Part shown: positions 17,211 through 25,281 of the stretch, one piece after another | Numbering within the stretch: the stretch's first letter is position 1 | How the letters are laid out: each line of letters starts with the position of its first letter | Origin: an uncultured Tenacibaculum sp. | GTDB lineage: Bacteria; Bacteroidota; Bacteroidia; Flavobacteriales; Flavobacteriaceae | DNA length: 64,000 nucleotides | NCBI GenBank assembly: GCA_947498055.1 | Contig: CANMJA010000024.1 | Span: 1-64,000, forward strand | Reading direction: 5' to 3' | Position numbers and translations under genes: made by a program | Notes under the pieces: model-generated | Database searches by the model: none | What the model saw: the letters and a program-made list of their open reading frames with translations, nothing else | What the model was told of the DNA's origin: nothing

Positions 17211-17300
17211 GTACATGACAAAAACAGTGTTTATCTTTTGAAAGATTAATTTTAAAGACATCACAGGTTTTTAAAACCTGTGAGATCTAGACTTTAAACA
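17211..17300 (+). repeat. partial copy of a MITE-like element
   Basis: The end sequence GTACATGACAAAAAC begins directly after the VWA stop codon and matches the terminal repeat of the element at 21534-21676. Fifty-four bp on, TCACAGGTTTT-T-AAAACCTGTGA (17261-17283) forms a perfect 11-bp hairpin sharing the core AGGTTTTnAAAACCT with that element. The right-hand terminal repeat is missing. It could act as a terminator or attenuator inside the island. Confidence 0.55.
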
Positions 17301-17418
17301 TTTGTTTATAGAAAGTTAATTTGTTTTATTAGGTACTGTAAAGTATCTTATAATAGAGAGTGTTAAGTAAGGAGGAACCCCTTGTTTACTAAATAAATCT
17401 TAAAAATGGAAAAGTAAA

Positions 17419-17907
17419 ATGAGAGATATTGATGTGCTATTGAAAAAATTAATTCCTCCAACAGGATATCAAAATCGGAATGATTTTTATAATGAAGATT
17501 TGGTTTTAAGTTTAACAGAAGAAGAAAGAATAGAAGTAGAGCGAAATTTAATAGAAATACTAAAAAAGAAAGAAGATGATTTAGTTGGAGAAATATTGGT
17601 AACAATGAAATCAACAAAATCTCTTTCAATTTTGAAAAAAAAATTGAATTTATGTAATGATTCCTTGATGAAAATTATTTGGGCAAGTTTTATAAATGAA
17701 ATAAAAGGTGGAGATGAAGAAATGAAATTAATAGTATTAAATGAAATAAAAGGAGTAACCAATACATATGCTATTACATTAATGTTTTATTACTTATCTC
17801 GGTTTTCAGATTCGAGAATTAATGAGGAAATTAAAAAATTTATTGATCATACTGATTATTTAATAGCCAATAATGCAAAAAGATCGTTAGGAATTGAAGC
17901 ATTATAA
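17419..17907 (+). CDS. HEAT-like helical hypothetical protein
   Basis: The protein has 162 aa, is all-helical in appearance and has no signal peptide. Paired amphipathic helices around residues 60-160 (LVGEILVTMKSTKSLSILKKKL, MKLIVLNEIKGVTNTYAITLMFYYLSRF, INEEIKKFIDHTDYLIANNAKRSLG) resemble HEAT/armadillo repeats, the last one ending with a typical NAKRSLG. I know no close family. It lies 17 bp upstream of the PurA-like gene and 208 bp downstream of the VWA gene, so it may start a second transcript. Confidence 0.65.
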   Translation: MRDIDVLLKKLIPPTGYQNRNDFYNEDLVLSLTEEERIEVERNLIEILKKKEDDLVGEILVTMKSTKSLSILKKKLNLCNDSLMKIIWASFINEIKGGDEEMKLIVLNEIKGVTNTYAITLMFYYLSRFSDSRINEEIKKFIDHTDYLIANNAKRSLGIEAL

Positions 17908-17924
17908 CTTTAAAAAAGAACACA

Positions 17925-18998
17925 ATGAAAAAAGCTAAAATAGTAATAGGTTTAGGGTTTGGAGATGAAGGAAAGGGAATTACCACTGATTTTTTGTGTA
18001 GCCAGCACCCAGAAGCAATGGTAGTTCGATTTTCAGGCGGACAACAAGCAGCACATACGGTAGTTTATGAAAATGAAAAACATGTGCATTCTAGTTTTTG
18101 TAGTGGAGCATTACGAGGAAATTTCTCCTATTTTAGTGAACATTGTACTATTCATCCTTCCCTTTTATATAATGAACAAAAAGAATTAGAAATTAAAAGA
18201 GGAAATACGAAATTATATATTCATCCGTTAGCAAAAGTAACTACTCCTTTTGATGTTTGGAGTAATCGTAATAATGCTAAAAATTTAGAGCATGGAAGTT
18301 GTGGAAAAGGAATAGGAGCTACGATGAAACGAAATGAAGGGCCGTATAAATTATATGCCATAGATTTAATTGGACCAAAATCATTGTTCATTGAAAAACT
18401 AAAAAATATAGCGAATTACTATGGAATAATTGATAATCAGGAATTAAAAGATGATGTGGCTTATTTTTTAGAGAGTGTAAATGCAGTTGATTGGAGAATT
18501 AAAGACTATTCATTTTTAAAACAATACGAAACTATTATATTTGAAGGTAGTCAAGGTGTGTTATTAGATATGAATCATGGGGTTTTTCCAAATGTAACTT
18601 ATGCAAATACGACAGCAAAGAATGCCATAGAAATTTGTAAACAATTGCAGATTGAAGATATAGAAACATTTTATGTATCGAGATCTTATGTTACAAGACA
18701 TGGTAATGGTTGGATGTTAGAAGAAGAGGAATTAACCTTAAAAAATAACGAAGAAGAAACTTGTGTGTACAATGAGTATCAAAAACATTTAAGATTTGGA
18801 AAATTAAATGTAGAGTTGCTTTTACATGCTAAAAATATTGATCAAATTTACAATCGATCTATCAAAAGTAACATAGTAATTACTTGTTTAGATCAACTTG
18901 AAAATTCGATAGCTTTTAATACATTAAAAATAGAATTTAATACGGTTTATGGATCCTATAGTCCTGAATCAAAAACTTTTAAAAAACTAAAAATATGA
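17925..18998 (+). CDS. short adenylosuccinate synthetase-like (PurA superfamily) enzyme
   Basis: The protein has 357 aa against about 430 for standard PurA. The N-terminal P-loop GFGDEGKG keeps the catalytic Asp14 (Asp13 in E. coli), and GGQQAAHT keeps the catalytic His44 (His41). The block EGSQGVLLDMNHGVFPNVT equals the [21 protein letters not shown] region. The guanine-recognition TKLD motif appears as TCLDQL, and the C-terminal part after it is much shorter. Standard PurA joins IMP and aspartate using GTP. The retained Asp argues against the phage PurZ variant, which has Ser there. The 4-bp ATGA overlap with NAMPT couples it to NAD salvage, so a non-housekeeping substrate is plausible, but this is inference. 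Confidence 0.8.
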   Translation: MKKAKIVIGLGFGDEGKGITTDFLCSQHPEAMVVRFSGGQQAAHTVVYENEKHVHSSFCSGALRGNFSYFSEHCTIHPSLLYNEQKELEIKRGNTKLYIHPLAKVTTPFDVWSNRNNAKNLEHGSCGKGIGATMKRNEGPYKLYAIDLIGPKSLFIEKLKNIANYYGIIDNQELKDDVAYFLESVNAVDWRIKDYSFLKQYETIIFEGSQGVLLDMNHGVFPNVTYANTTAKNAIEICKQLQIEDIETFYVSRSYVTRHGNGWMLEEEELTLKNNEEETCVYNEYQKHLRFGKLNVELLLHAKNIDQIYNRSIKSNIVITCLDQLENSIAFNTLKIEFNTVYGSYSPESKTFKKLKI

Positions 18999-20440
18999 AT
19001 CCATTGTTATATACAGATGGTTATAAAGTAGACCATAGAAGACAATACCCAGAAAATACCACTTTAGTATATTCTAATTGGACACCAAGAAAGAGTAGGA
19101 TAGAAGGAGTTGAAGAAGTAGTGTTTTTCGGATTGCAATATTTTATTAAAAAATACATTTTGGAAGACTTTGCCAAAAACTTTTTTCAAAAGTCTAAAGA
19201 AGAAATCTGTAAAAAATATGCAAGACGTATTAATAACTATTTAGGTGAGAATCAAGTAGGAATTGCACATATTGAAGCATTACACGATTTAGGGTATTTA
19301 CCGATGGTAATTAAAGCTTTACCAGAAGGTGTTTCTGTGCCTATACGAGTGCCTATGTTTACGATGTATAATACATTACCAGATTTTTTTTGGTTAACAA
19401 ATTATTTCGAAACATTATTGTCTACAACTGTTTGGATGCCATGTAATTCGGCTACAATTGCTAAACAATATCGTAAAATATTAGATACCTATGCAAATGA
19501 AACTTCTTCAATTCCTGAGTTTGTAGATTGGCAAGGACACGATTTTTCTATGCGAGGAATGGCAGGTTTAGAGGCTGCTGTTGTATCAGCATCTGGTCAC
19601 TTATTAAGTTTTACAGGTACAGATACGATTCCTGCAGTTGATTTTTTAGAAGAATATTACAATGCTAATTCCGATACAGAGTTAATTGGAGGATCGGTAG
19701 CAGCTACAGAACATTCTGTAATGTGTATGGGAACCAATAGTGGAGAGGAAGAAACATTTAAACGTTTAATTACAGAGGTATATCCTAACGGAATTGTTTC
19801 TATTGTTTCTGACACTTGGGATTTATGGAAAGTATTAACAGAATACTTACCCAATTTAAAAGAAGAAGTACTAGCAAGAAATGGAAAAGTGGTAATTCGT
19901 CCTGATAGCGGAGATCCTGTGGATATTATTTGTGGAAATCCGAATGGAAAATCTATAGAAGAAAAAAAGGGAGTGGTAGAATTATTGTGGGATATTTTTG
20001 GAGGAAATACCAACGATAAAGGTTTTAAAGAACTAGATGCTCATATTGGAGCAATTTATGGAGATAGTATTACTTTAGGCAGAGCCACTCAAATTTGTGA
20101 ACGTTTAAAAGAAAAAGGATTTGCATCTACGAATGTTGTTTTGGGTATTGGTTCATTTACGTATCAATACAATACCAGAGATACGTTTGGTTTTGCCATG
20201 AAAGCAACTTACGGAGAAGTAAATGGAGAAGGGAGAGAAATTTTTAAAGATCCTATTACAGATGATGGAACTAAAAAATCTGCAAAAGGATTGATTAAAA
20301 TAGAAAAGGAAAACGGAGCCTATAAGTTAGTAGATCAAGTTTCTTGGGAGGAAGAAAAACAAGGAGAACTAAGAGAGGTTTTTAGAGATGGTAAATTATT
20401 AGTGGATGATAGTTTAGCGGATATAAGAAAGAGAATTTAG
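18995..20440 (+). CDS. nadV: nicotinamide phosphoribosyltransferase (NAMPT/NadV type)
   Basis: The 481-aa protein is typical in length for bacterial and phage NAMPT. It makes NMN from nicotinamide and PRPP, the entry to the direct NAD salvage route. Conserved blocks are NPLLYTDGYKVDHRRQYP, GHDFSMRGMAGLEAAVVSASGHLLSFTGTDT, GGSVAATEHSVM with the autophosphorylated-type His240, VSDTWDLW, VIRPDSGDP for PRPP binding, and IYGDSITLGRA. These follow the human enzyme rather than nicotinate phosphoribosyltransferase. The upstream PurA-like gene overlaps it by 4 bp, and a strong terminator lies 34 bp downstream. No NMN adenylyltransferase or PRPP synthetase is encoded in the window, so the NMN must be finished elsewhere. 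Confidence 0.93.
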   Translation: MNPLLYTDGYKVDHRRQYPENTTLVYSNWTPRKSRIEGVEEVVFFGLQYFIKKYILEDFAKNFFQKSKEEICKKYARRINNYLGENQVGIAHIEALHDLGYLPMVIKALPEGVSVPIRVPMFTMYNTLPDFFWLTNYFETLLSTTVWMPCNSATIAKQYRKILDTYANETSSIPEFVDWQGHDFSMRGMAGLEAAVVSASGHLLSFTGTDTIPAVDFLEEYYNANSDTELIGGSVAATEHSVMCMGTNSGEEETFKRLITEVYPNGIVSIVSDTWDLWKVLTEYLPNLKEEVLARNGKVVIRPDSGDPVDIICGNPNGKSIEEKKGVVELLWDIFGGNTNDKGFKELDAHIGAIYGDSITLGRATQICERLKEKGFASTNVVLGIGSFTYQYNTRDTFGFAMKATYGEVNGEGREIFKDPITDDGTKKSAKGLIKIEKENGAYKLVDQVSWEEEKQGELREVFRDGKLLVDDSLADIRKRI

Positions 20441-20473
20441 TTGTTTGTGTAAATAATGACAGTATTAAAAATA

Positions 20474-20510
20474 AAAGCGGGTTAAACAATTATAGTTTAG
20501 CCCGCTTTCT
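20474..20510. terminator. bidirectional terminator between convergent genes
   Basis: AAAGCGGGTTAAAC and GTTTAGCCCGCTTT form a 14-bp stem with one wobble pair and a 7-nt loop. A-rich and T-rich flanks lie on either side, serving both the NAMPT gene and the reverse gene ending at 20512. Confidence 0.85.
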
Positions 20511-20511
20511 T

Positions 20512-21477
20512 TTACACAAAATTTTGGACAGAATTAATAAAAGAATTCTCGAATTCTTTTATTAATTCTTGTATTTCATGTTCGTTATACTTTCTTGAAA
20601 AATGAACTGGTATTGGTTTTTCAACATTACATTCTTTCATGATTTTGCCAGACATGCTTGCATAGCTATGATAGTTTAATAAAGCTAATTCTTTGTCTTC
20701 GTTTTTATAAAAACTTTCTATAAATACTTTTTTACATTCAAAGAAATGTTTTTTAATTTTTAAATGATTTTCTTCATTAGCAGCATGGTCCATAATAATA
20801 CCTACAGAGTCTCCTTGTTGTATATGAAGTAAATAAAATAAATCCTGAGCAATATAATTTTCTTGATGAATAGTAATTACAGCATTATTTTGTTTTAAAG
20901 TATAAGCATCTTTTAATTTTTTAACCCACTTTCCTCCTTTAAAATTAGTCGAGGTTAAATCAATTTTTAAGGTATCTTTTTCTTTAAATAAATAAGCTAA
21001 GGTTGGAATTTTATGATTTAGAAGTGTTGCAGAAACAGTAAAATATTTCTCTTCAAAAATTAAATTAGTATTAACTTCTTTAAGATACTTTAATTTCCAT
21101 AGAGGAGGAATAACTTCGTATACTATAAACTTGTTTTCAGAAATAATTTCCCTTATTTCATAAACAATAGCATTTTCATCAATAAGATTCCAAGTATAAC
21201 TTTTAATTCTAAACTGTACTTGTTCTGCAATTCCTTTTGGGCCACAAATAATAATTCGTCTTTGTATACCAATTTGGTGTCTTATAATTGCATCAAAATT
21301 TACAAAATGATCTATGTGTGTATGACTTATAAAAATAGCATTGCAATTCTGAATTTCTTTAACACTTAATGCTTTAGCATCTCCACATTCACATAAATAA
21401 TTCCAAGGATGATTATCTGGTTTTATGAGAATAGAAATGTCTTCTTTATAAGAACTTTTAACTTCTGAGATAAACAT
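20512..21477 (-). CDS. RNase Z-like metallo-beta-lactamase-fold protein
   Basis: The protein has 321 aa. The MBL motif FISHTHIDHF (HxHxDH) lies near residues 50-59. The later ligands appear as LNHKIPTLAY, IMDHAANEE, IESFYKNEDKEL and PVHFSRKYN, the order seen in RNase Z/tRNase Z and ElaC-like phosphodiesterases. The usual GDT before the bridging Asp reads IMDHA, so Asp is kept. True RNase Z has a flexible exosite arm that I cannot identify here, so this is a paralogue rather than certain Rnz. It is monocistronic and converges with NAMPT. A MITE-like element lies upstream. Confidence 0.75.
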   Translation of the reverse strand: MFISEVKSSYKEDISILIKPDNHPWNYLCECGDAKALSVKEIQNCNAIFISHTHIDHFVNFDAIIRHQIGIQRRIIICGPKGIAEQVQFRIKSYTWNLIDENAIVYEIREIISENKFIVYEVIPPLWKLKYLKEVNTNLIFEEKYFTVSATLLNHKIPTLAYLFKEKDTLKIDLTSTNFKGGKWVKKLKDAYTLKQNNAVITIHQENYIAQDLFYLLHIQQGDSVGIIMDHAANEENHLKIKKHFFECKKVFIESFYKNEDKELALLNYHSYASMSGKIMKECNVEKPIPVHFSRKYNEHEIQELIKEFENSFINSVQNFV

Positions 21478-21533
21478 ATTGCAATTTTAATATTGATTAC
21501 AATACTAACGATTTTTGTGTAAAATAACATAGT

Positions 21534-21676
21534 AGTACATGACAAAAACAACTTAAACCTATATAAACACATGATTTATTAAGTTTAAAAAACTCAGACC
21601 TCATAGGTTTTGAAAACCTGTTAAAGCTTTAAAATCAAGTCTTTATAACATTATAGGTTGATTTTTGTCATGTACT
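21534..21676. repeat. MITE-like element with 15-bp terminal inverted repeats
   Basis: The element is 143 bp. AGTACATGACAAAAA at the left end is the perfect reverse complement of TTTTTGTCATGTACT at the right end. Inside is a palindrome AGGTTTTGAAAACCT (21605-21619). It has no coding capacity. A partial copy lies at 17211-17300. It sits in the gap between two genes transcribed in the same direction (20512 and 21705) and would form a long hairpin in RNA. Confidence 0.7.
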
Positions 21677-21704
21677 TAGGTAAAATAATTAATTTTTATA
21701 AAAA

Positions 21705-22211
21705 TTAAATTTTCATTTCTAAAAGACAAACGGATGCATTATGATAATGAGAAGGAAGATTTTCTGAAATTCCAATTTCATGAATATCAATAAATTTAAA
21801 ACCATTTTTTACATAGAGAGTAATAAGTCCAGGGTTTATACTTGCAATATCCAATCGCAATAACTTTTTTTGATTTTGCACAGCAAAACTTTTAGCCCAA
21901 TCGAAAACGTTAGAAAGAAGGTTTTTTCCTCTGAATTTAGGATTCATAGCTATTCGATGTATATACATGCTAGGAGCCTCATTTTTTTCTAACCATATAT
22001 CTGGGTCACTAAATGTAGTCATCCATATACATGCAATATCAGCATCTATTATCAATTTCCATTGTCTATTTTCTAAAATTTCTTGTTCAATTAAATCTTT
22101 ATCAATTATGGGCCAAGGTAATCCCTTTTTGTTTTTTTGATAAGTGATAGCTTTATTGTATAAAATTTGAATAGATTCTAAATCGTTTATTGTACTATTT
22201 ATTATTTTCAT
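21705..22211 (-). CDS. GNAT-family N-acetyltransferase
   Basis: The protein has 168 aa. The acetyl-CoA-binding motif A region is visible as MYIHRIAMNPKFRGKNLLSNVFDWAKSFA, containing the R-x-x-G-x loop (RGKNL) after a beta strand. Motif B follows as LLRLDIASINPGLITLYVKNGFKFID, with the usual N..L...Y...GF signature. The substrate cannot be inferred. It lies 2 bp downstream of the LysE-type exporter, so the two form an operon, perhaps handling the same amine or amino acid. Confidence 0.88.
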   Translation of the reverse strand: MKIINSTINDLESIQILYNKAITYQKNKKGLPWPIIDKDLIEQEILENRQWKLIIDADIACIWMTTFSDPDIWLEKNEAPSMYIHRIAMNPKFRGKNLLSNVFDWAKSFAVQNQKKLLRLDIASINPGLITLYVKNGFKFIDIHEIGISENLPSHYHNASVCLLEMKI

Positions 22212-22213
22212 AT

Positions 22214-22846
22214 TTATTTTTTAGATAAGGCAAGTTTAATTCCTAAAATGATGAATAAGCTACCGGTAATTTTATCTAACCACATTTTGAAACGATAGTT
22301 TTTTCTGATTTTATTAGATGATTTAGAAGAGAATAAAGCTAAAATTAGACACCATATAGTACCAGTAGTTACAAAAGTTAAACCTAAAACAAGAAAAGGA
22401 ATTAAACTTGTAGAATGTGCTTCATTAATAAATTGAGGAATAAAAGCTAAAAAGAAAAAAGCAACTTTAGGGTTTAAAAGATTAGTAAGTATTCCAGAAA
22501 TATAAATTTTTCTATAATTAATCTCAGAAAGCTCTTTTTTAAATTCAAAAGAACCTTTAGAGGAAGATCGAAACATTTTTATGCCTAAATAAATTAAATA
22601 AATAGCTCCTACATATTTAACAACTTGAAACGCAAGAGCAGATTTAGCTAATAAAATAGATAAACCTAAAGAGGCAAATAAACAATGAGTTAAAGCACCA
22701 GAAGCAATTCCTAAAGCAGATATAAAACCTGCTTTTTTGCCTTGAGATACACTTCTACTAAGAATATACATGGTGTCTGCCCCAGGTGTTAAGTTTAAGA
22801 GTAAAGAAGCTAATAAAAAAGCTTCAAAATTAATAATTCCGAACAT
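22214..22846 (-). CDS. LysE/RhtB family amino-acid exporter
   Basis: The protein has 210 aa with about six membrane spans. The N-terminal family signature LTPGADTMYILSRSVSQGKKAGFISALGIASG contains the NLTPGxD motif, followed by AIYLIYLGIKMFR and a NLLNPKVAFFFLAFIPQF segment, all characteristic of RhtB/LysE translocators. It exports an amino acid or derivative to the periplasm. It is transcribed divergently from an Lrp/AsnC regulator 118 bp away, the standard pairing in which the regulator senses the amino acid and switches on the exporter. The GNAT gene follows in the same operon. Confidence 0.92.
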   Translation of the reverse strand: MFGIINFEAFLLASLLLNLTPGADTMYILSRSVSQGKKAGFISALGIASGALTHCLFASLGLSILLAKSALAFQVVKYVGAIYLIYLGIKMFRSSSKGSFEFKKELSEINYRKIYISGILTNLLNPKVAFFFLAFIPQFINEAHSTSLIPFLVLGLTFVTTGTIWCLILALFSSKSSNKIRKNYRFKMWLDKITGSLFIILGIKLALSKK

Positions 22847-22964
22847 GTATTTTTATTTTAAATATTATCATTCAAAGTTAAATTAGAAGGTTGGGTTAAT
22901 TTGTGCAATTTGATTTATTTAAAAGTTATTTATGCTTATTTTTAGGCGTTAAAATGGGTAAAAT

Positions 22965-23426
22965 ATGCATACAATAGATGAGTTCGATAGGGCAATTTTA
23001 AATCTCTTACAAAAAAACAATAAACTAACTTCTTTAGAGATAAGTTTTGAGGTTGGTTTAAGTCAAAGTGCTGTTCAAAGAAGGATAAAAAGATTAAGAA
23101 AGAATAATGTTATTAAAGCAGATATTTCTATAATAAGACCAGAATCTGTAGGGTTAGAAATAACTTGTATTGTAGATGTAATTTTATGTGAGGGAAATAC
23201 AAAAGCAATTAATGATTTTAAAAAAAGTATGAGTAAATGTAAGGAAGTAGCCCATTGTTATTATGTAACAGGCTCATATGATTTTGTTTTAATAATTCAG
23301 GCAAAAAATATGGCACATTTTGAAGAGTTTCAAAAGAATTATTTGATGGATAATCTTAATTTAAAACATTTTTATACACATGTGGTAATGGATAAAGTGA
23401 AAGAAAATTATAACATACCATTTTAA
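22965..23426 (+). CDS. Lrp/AsnC-family transcriptional regulator
   Basis: The protein has 153 aa. The N-terminal winged helix-turn-helix (DRAILNLLQKNNKLTSLEISFEVGLSQSAVQRRIKRLRKNNVI) is classic AsnC. The C-terminal RAM/ligand domain (about residues 65-150) contains VAHCYYVTGSYDFVLIIQAKNMAHFEEF, with the conserved G-S/x-D-Y/F turn. It is divergent from the LysE-type exporter and probably controls it in response to an amino acid. The shared 118-bp intergenic region should hold the operator, but I see no clear long dyad there. Confidence 0.93.
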   Translation: MHTIDEFDRAILNLLQKNNKLTSLEISFEVGLSQSAVQRRIKRLRKNNVIKADISIIRPESVGLEITCIVDVILCEGNTKAINDFKKSMSKCKEVAHCYYVTGSYDFVLIIQAKNMAHFEEFQKNYLMDNLNLKHFYTHVVMDKVKENYNIPF

Positions 23427-23451
23427 AAATGTTAATTTTTAATATATAAAA

Positions 23452-23480
23452 AACTCGAATATCAAATGACATCCGAGTTT
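23452..23480. terminator. bidirectional terminator between Lrp and DUF2911 genes
   Basis: AAACTCG and CGAGTTT pair across a 15-nt loop (inner AT and TC positions could extend it poorly). A-rich sequence precedes it and a T-rich stretch follows, between two convergent genes. Confidence 0.6.
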
Positions 23481-23516
23481 CTACTTTTAATTTAATTTTA
23501 AGTTGGTTAGAACTTA

Positions 23517-24365
23517 TTATGCTCCCCATTCTTTAAGAGAGTCTTTGTTTAATTTTATATAATCAGCATTACCAGCTTTTTCAGCATGCATTAAAGAAGC
23601 TTTTGCTGCTTTAATGGCTCCTTTTTTATCGCCAGCTTTTGCATGAATTAAAGATTGTTTACGTAACATCCAAAAACGAGGATTGTCTTTAGTCATTTCA
23701 ATAGCTTTACCAATCCACATTTTTGCTTTATTAATATCTTTACCTTCTTCTAAATAATAAGAAGCAGCAGAGTAATAATCACCAGCAGCAGGTCCAGCCA
23801 TTACTTTATCAATATTTGCTACTACAGATTTGTCAGTAGGAACTTCAAATTTAATACCTGCATATACATTTTCCCATAAAATACCTAACACAGCAGAACT
23901 ATTGCTAAGATCGTCAATAGTAATAGTGAAAGACTCAATTTTCATAGGCATTTTTTCTACTTTTACATTAGTAGTTAAAGCAACGTTACTATCTTTAAAT
24001 TCTCTAGGAGTTCCCCAGTTATTTGTGTCTTTATAAAAGATAACTTCCCAAGAAGAAGCGCTAGGTTTTGTAAAAATTGCATAGGCACCTTTTTTCAAAG
24101 ACTTGCCATCAATCATAACATCTTCACTAAAAGTAACAATCGTATTTTTATTAGCTCCCGTTCTCCATAGTTTTCCATAAGGAACTAAGTTTCCGAAAAT
24201 TTTTCTTCCTCTCATACCAGGTCTAGAGTACTCAACGGTAACATCAGTTAATCCAACTTTTTGTTCTAATTTAGAAGAAGGACTAGGCTGAGGAGTTTTA
24301 ACTTGTGCATTAACTGTAGTAAGTGTTAATGTAGCCACAAATAGACTTAAAAATGCTTTTTTCAT
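23517..24365 (-). CDS. DUF2911 exported protein with C-terminal TPR-like helices
   Basis: The protein has 282 aa with a signal peptide (FLSLFVATLTLTTVNAQ). DUF2911 occupies about residues 30-180, with the diagnostic VTVEYSRPGMRGRKIFGNLVPYGKLWRTGANKNT and AYAIFTKPSASSWEVIFYKD. The C-terminal 90 residues carry two or three TPR-like helical pairs (AASYYLEEGKDINKAKMWIGKAIEM; KAGDKKGAIKAAKASLMHAEKAG). It is common in Bacteroidetes, of unknown function, and predicted to be periplasmic. It is monocistronic and converges with the Lrp gene. Confidence 0.88.
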   Translation of the reverse strand: MKKAFLSLFVATLTLTTVNAQVKTPQPSPSSKLEQKVGLTDVTVEYSRPGMRGRKIFGNLVPYGKLWRTGANKNTIVTFSEDVMIDGKSLKKGAYAIFTKPSASSWEVIFYKDTNNWGTPREFKDSNVALTTNVKVEKMPMKIESFTITIDDLSNSSAVLGILWENVYAGIKFEVPTDKSVVANIDKVMAGPAAGDYYSAASYYLEEGKDINKAKMWIGKAIEMTKDNPRFWMLRKQSLIHAKAGDKKGAIKAAKASLMHAEKAGNADYIKLNKDSLKEWGA

Positions 24366-24463
24366 GATTAAATTAGTTTATTTTTCTATTCGATAAAATT
24401 ACGGCTTAAAGAAGTTATAAATGTTAACAAAAACTTAAAATACGAGATTGTATCTTTGCAAGT

Positions 24464-25126
24464 ATGAAAAAATATATATCGGAATTTATAGGAACTTTTG
24501 CACTTATTTTTTGTGGTACAGGAGCAATGACTATCAATGAAATAACAAATGGTTCTATAGGACACGTAGGAATAGCAATTACATGGGGATTAATAGTAAT
24601 GGCTATGATTTACGCTTTTGGGGAGATTTCTGGAGCGCATTTTAATCCCGCAGTATCTATATCTTTTGCATATGCAAAGAAGTTTCCTTGGTCGGAAGTA
24701 CCTAAGTATATATTTTTTCAAGTAACAGGAGCTATTGCTGCAAGTTTTTTGTTATGGTTTTTGTTTCCAGAAAGTAAATTTTATGGAGCTACAATTGCCT
24801 CTACAGATGCCTTAAGAGCTTTTATTTTAGAATTGATTCTCACATTTTTCTTAATGGTAACTATTATAAATGTTTCAACAGGAAGTAAAGAGGTTGGTAC
24901 AATGGCTGGAATAGCAATTGGAGGTGTTGTATTATTAGAAGCAATGTTTGCAGGACCAATAACAAAAGCGTCTATGAATCCAGCACGTTCATTAGCACCG
25001 GCAATTGTATCAGGAAAGTTTACCGACCTTTGGTTGTATATGGTAGCACCAGTTTTAGGAGCGTTACTAGCAGTAGCCACTTGTAAGTTAGTAAAAGATG
25101 ATAATTGTTGTGATGGAGAATGTTAG
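24464..25126 (+). CDS. MIP-family aquaporin / glycerol channel
   Basis: The protein has 220 aa and six membrane spans. Both NPA half-helix motifs are present: HFNPAVSISFA with Asn61 and SMNPARSLAPA with Asn172. The pore constriction arginine follows the second NPA (NPAR). The overall length and the FAGPITKASMNPARS context favour the water-channel (AqpZ-like) subgroup over the longer GlpF type, but selectivity cannot be proven from the sequence. The C-terminus is Cys/Asp-rich (KDDNCCDGEC), an unusual tail that could bind metal or form disulphides. It is a single gene with a terminator hairpin at 25192-25238. Confidence 0.9.
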   Translation: MKKYISEFIGTFALIFCGTGAMTINEITNGSIGHVGIAITWGLIVMAMIYAFGEISGAHFNPAVSISFAYAKKFPWSEVPKYIFFQVTGAIAASFLLWFLFPESKFYGATIASTDALRAFILELILTFFLMVTIINVSTGSKEVGTMAGIAIGGVVLLEAMFAGPITKASMNPARSLAPAIVSGKFTDLWLYMVAPVLGALLAVATCKLVKDDNCCDGEC

Positions 25127-25191
25127 TATGAGACAGAGAATTTATTTATAAGTAGAATCTTAATTAACTAGTTTTAATACCTAGAAAATAA

Positions 25192-25238
25192 AAAAGCAGA
25201 GTAATTAAACCTTATCAGTTTTGTATTACTCTACTTTT
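25192..25238. terminator. bidirectional terminator after the aquaporin gene
   Basis: AAAAGCAGAGTAAT and ATTACTCTACTTTT form a 14-bp stem with one mismatch around a 19-nt loop, between convergent genes. Confidence 0.7.
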
Positions 25239-25281
25239 AAATTTTTATAAATTAATTTAAATGTTTTCTTAAATAATTACT

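Noticed and set aside
17925..18998. PurA-like gene as phage PurZ (2-aminoadenine genome synthesis)
   Set aside because: PurZ has Ser at the catalytic Asp position. This protein keeps Asp14, and no phage genes or DatZ/MazZ are nearby.
18995..20440. NAMPT as nicotinate phosphoribosyltransferase (PncB)
   Set aside because: Motifs TDGYKVDH, GTDT, ATEHS and RPDSGDP follow the NAMPT/NadV branch.
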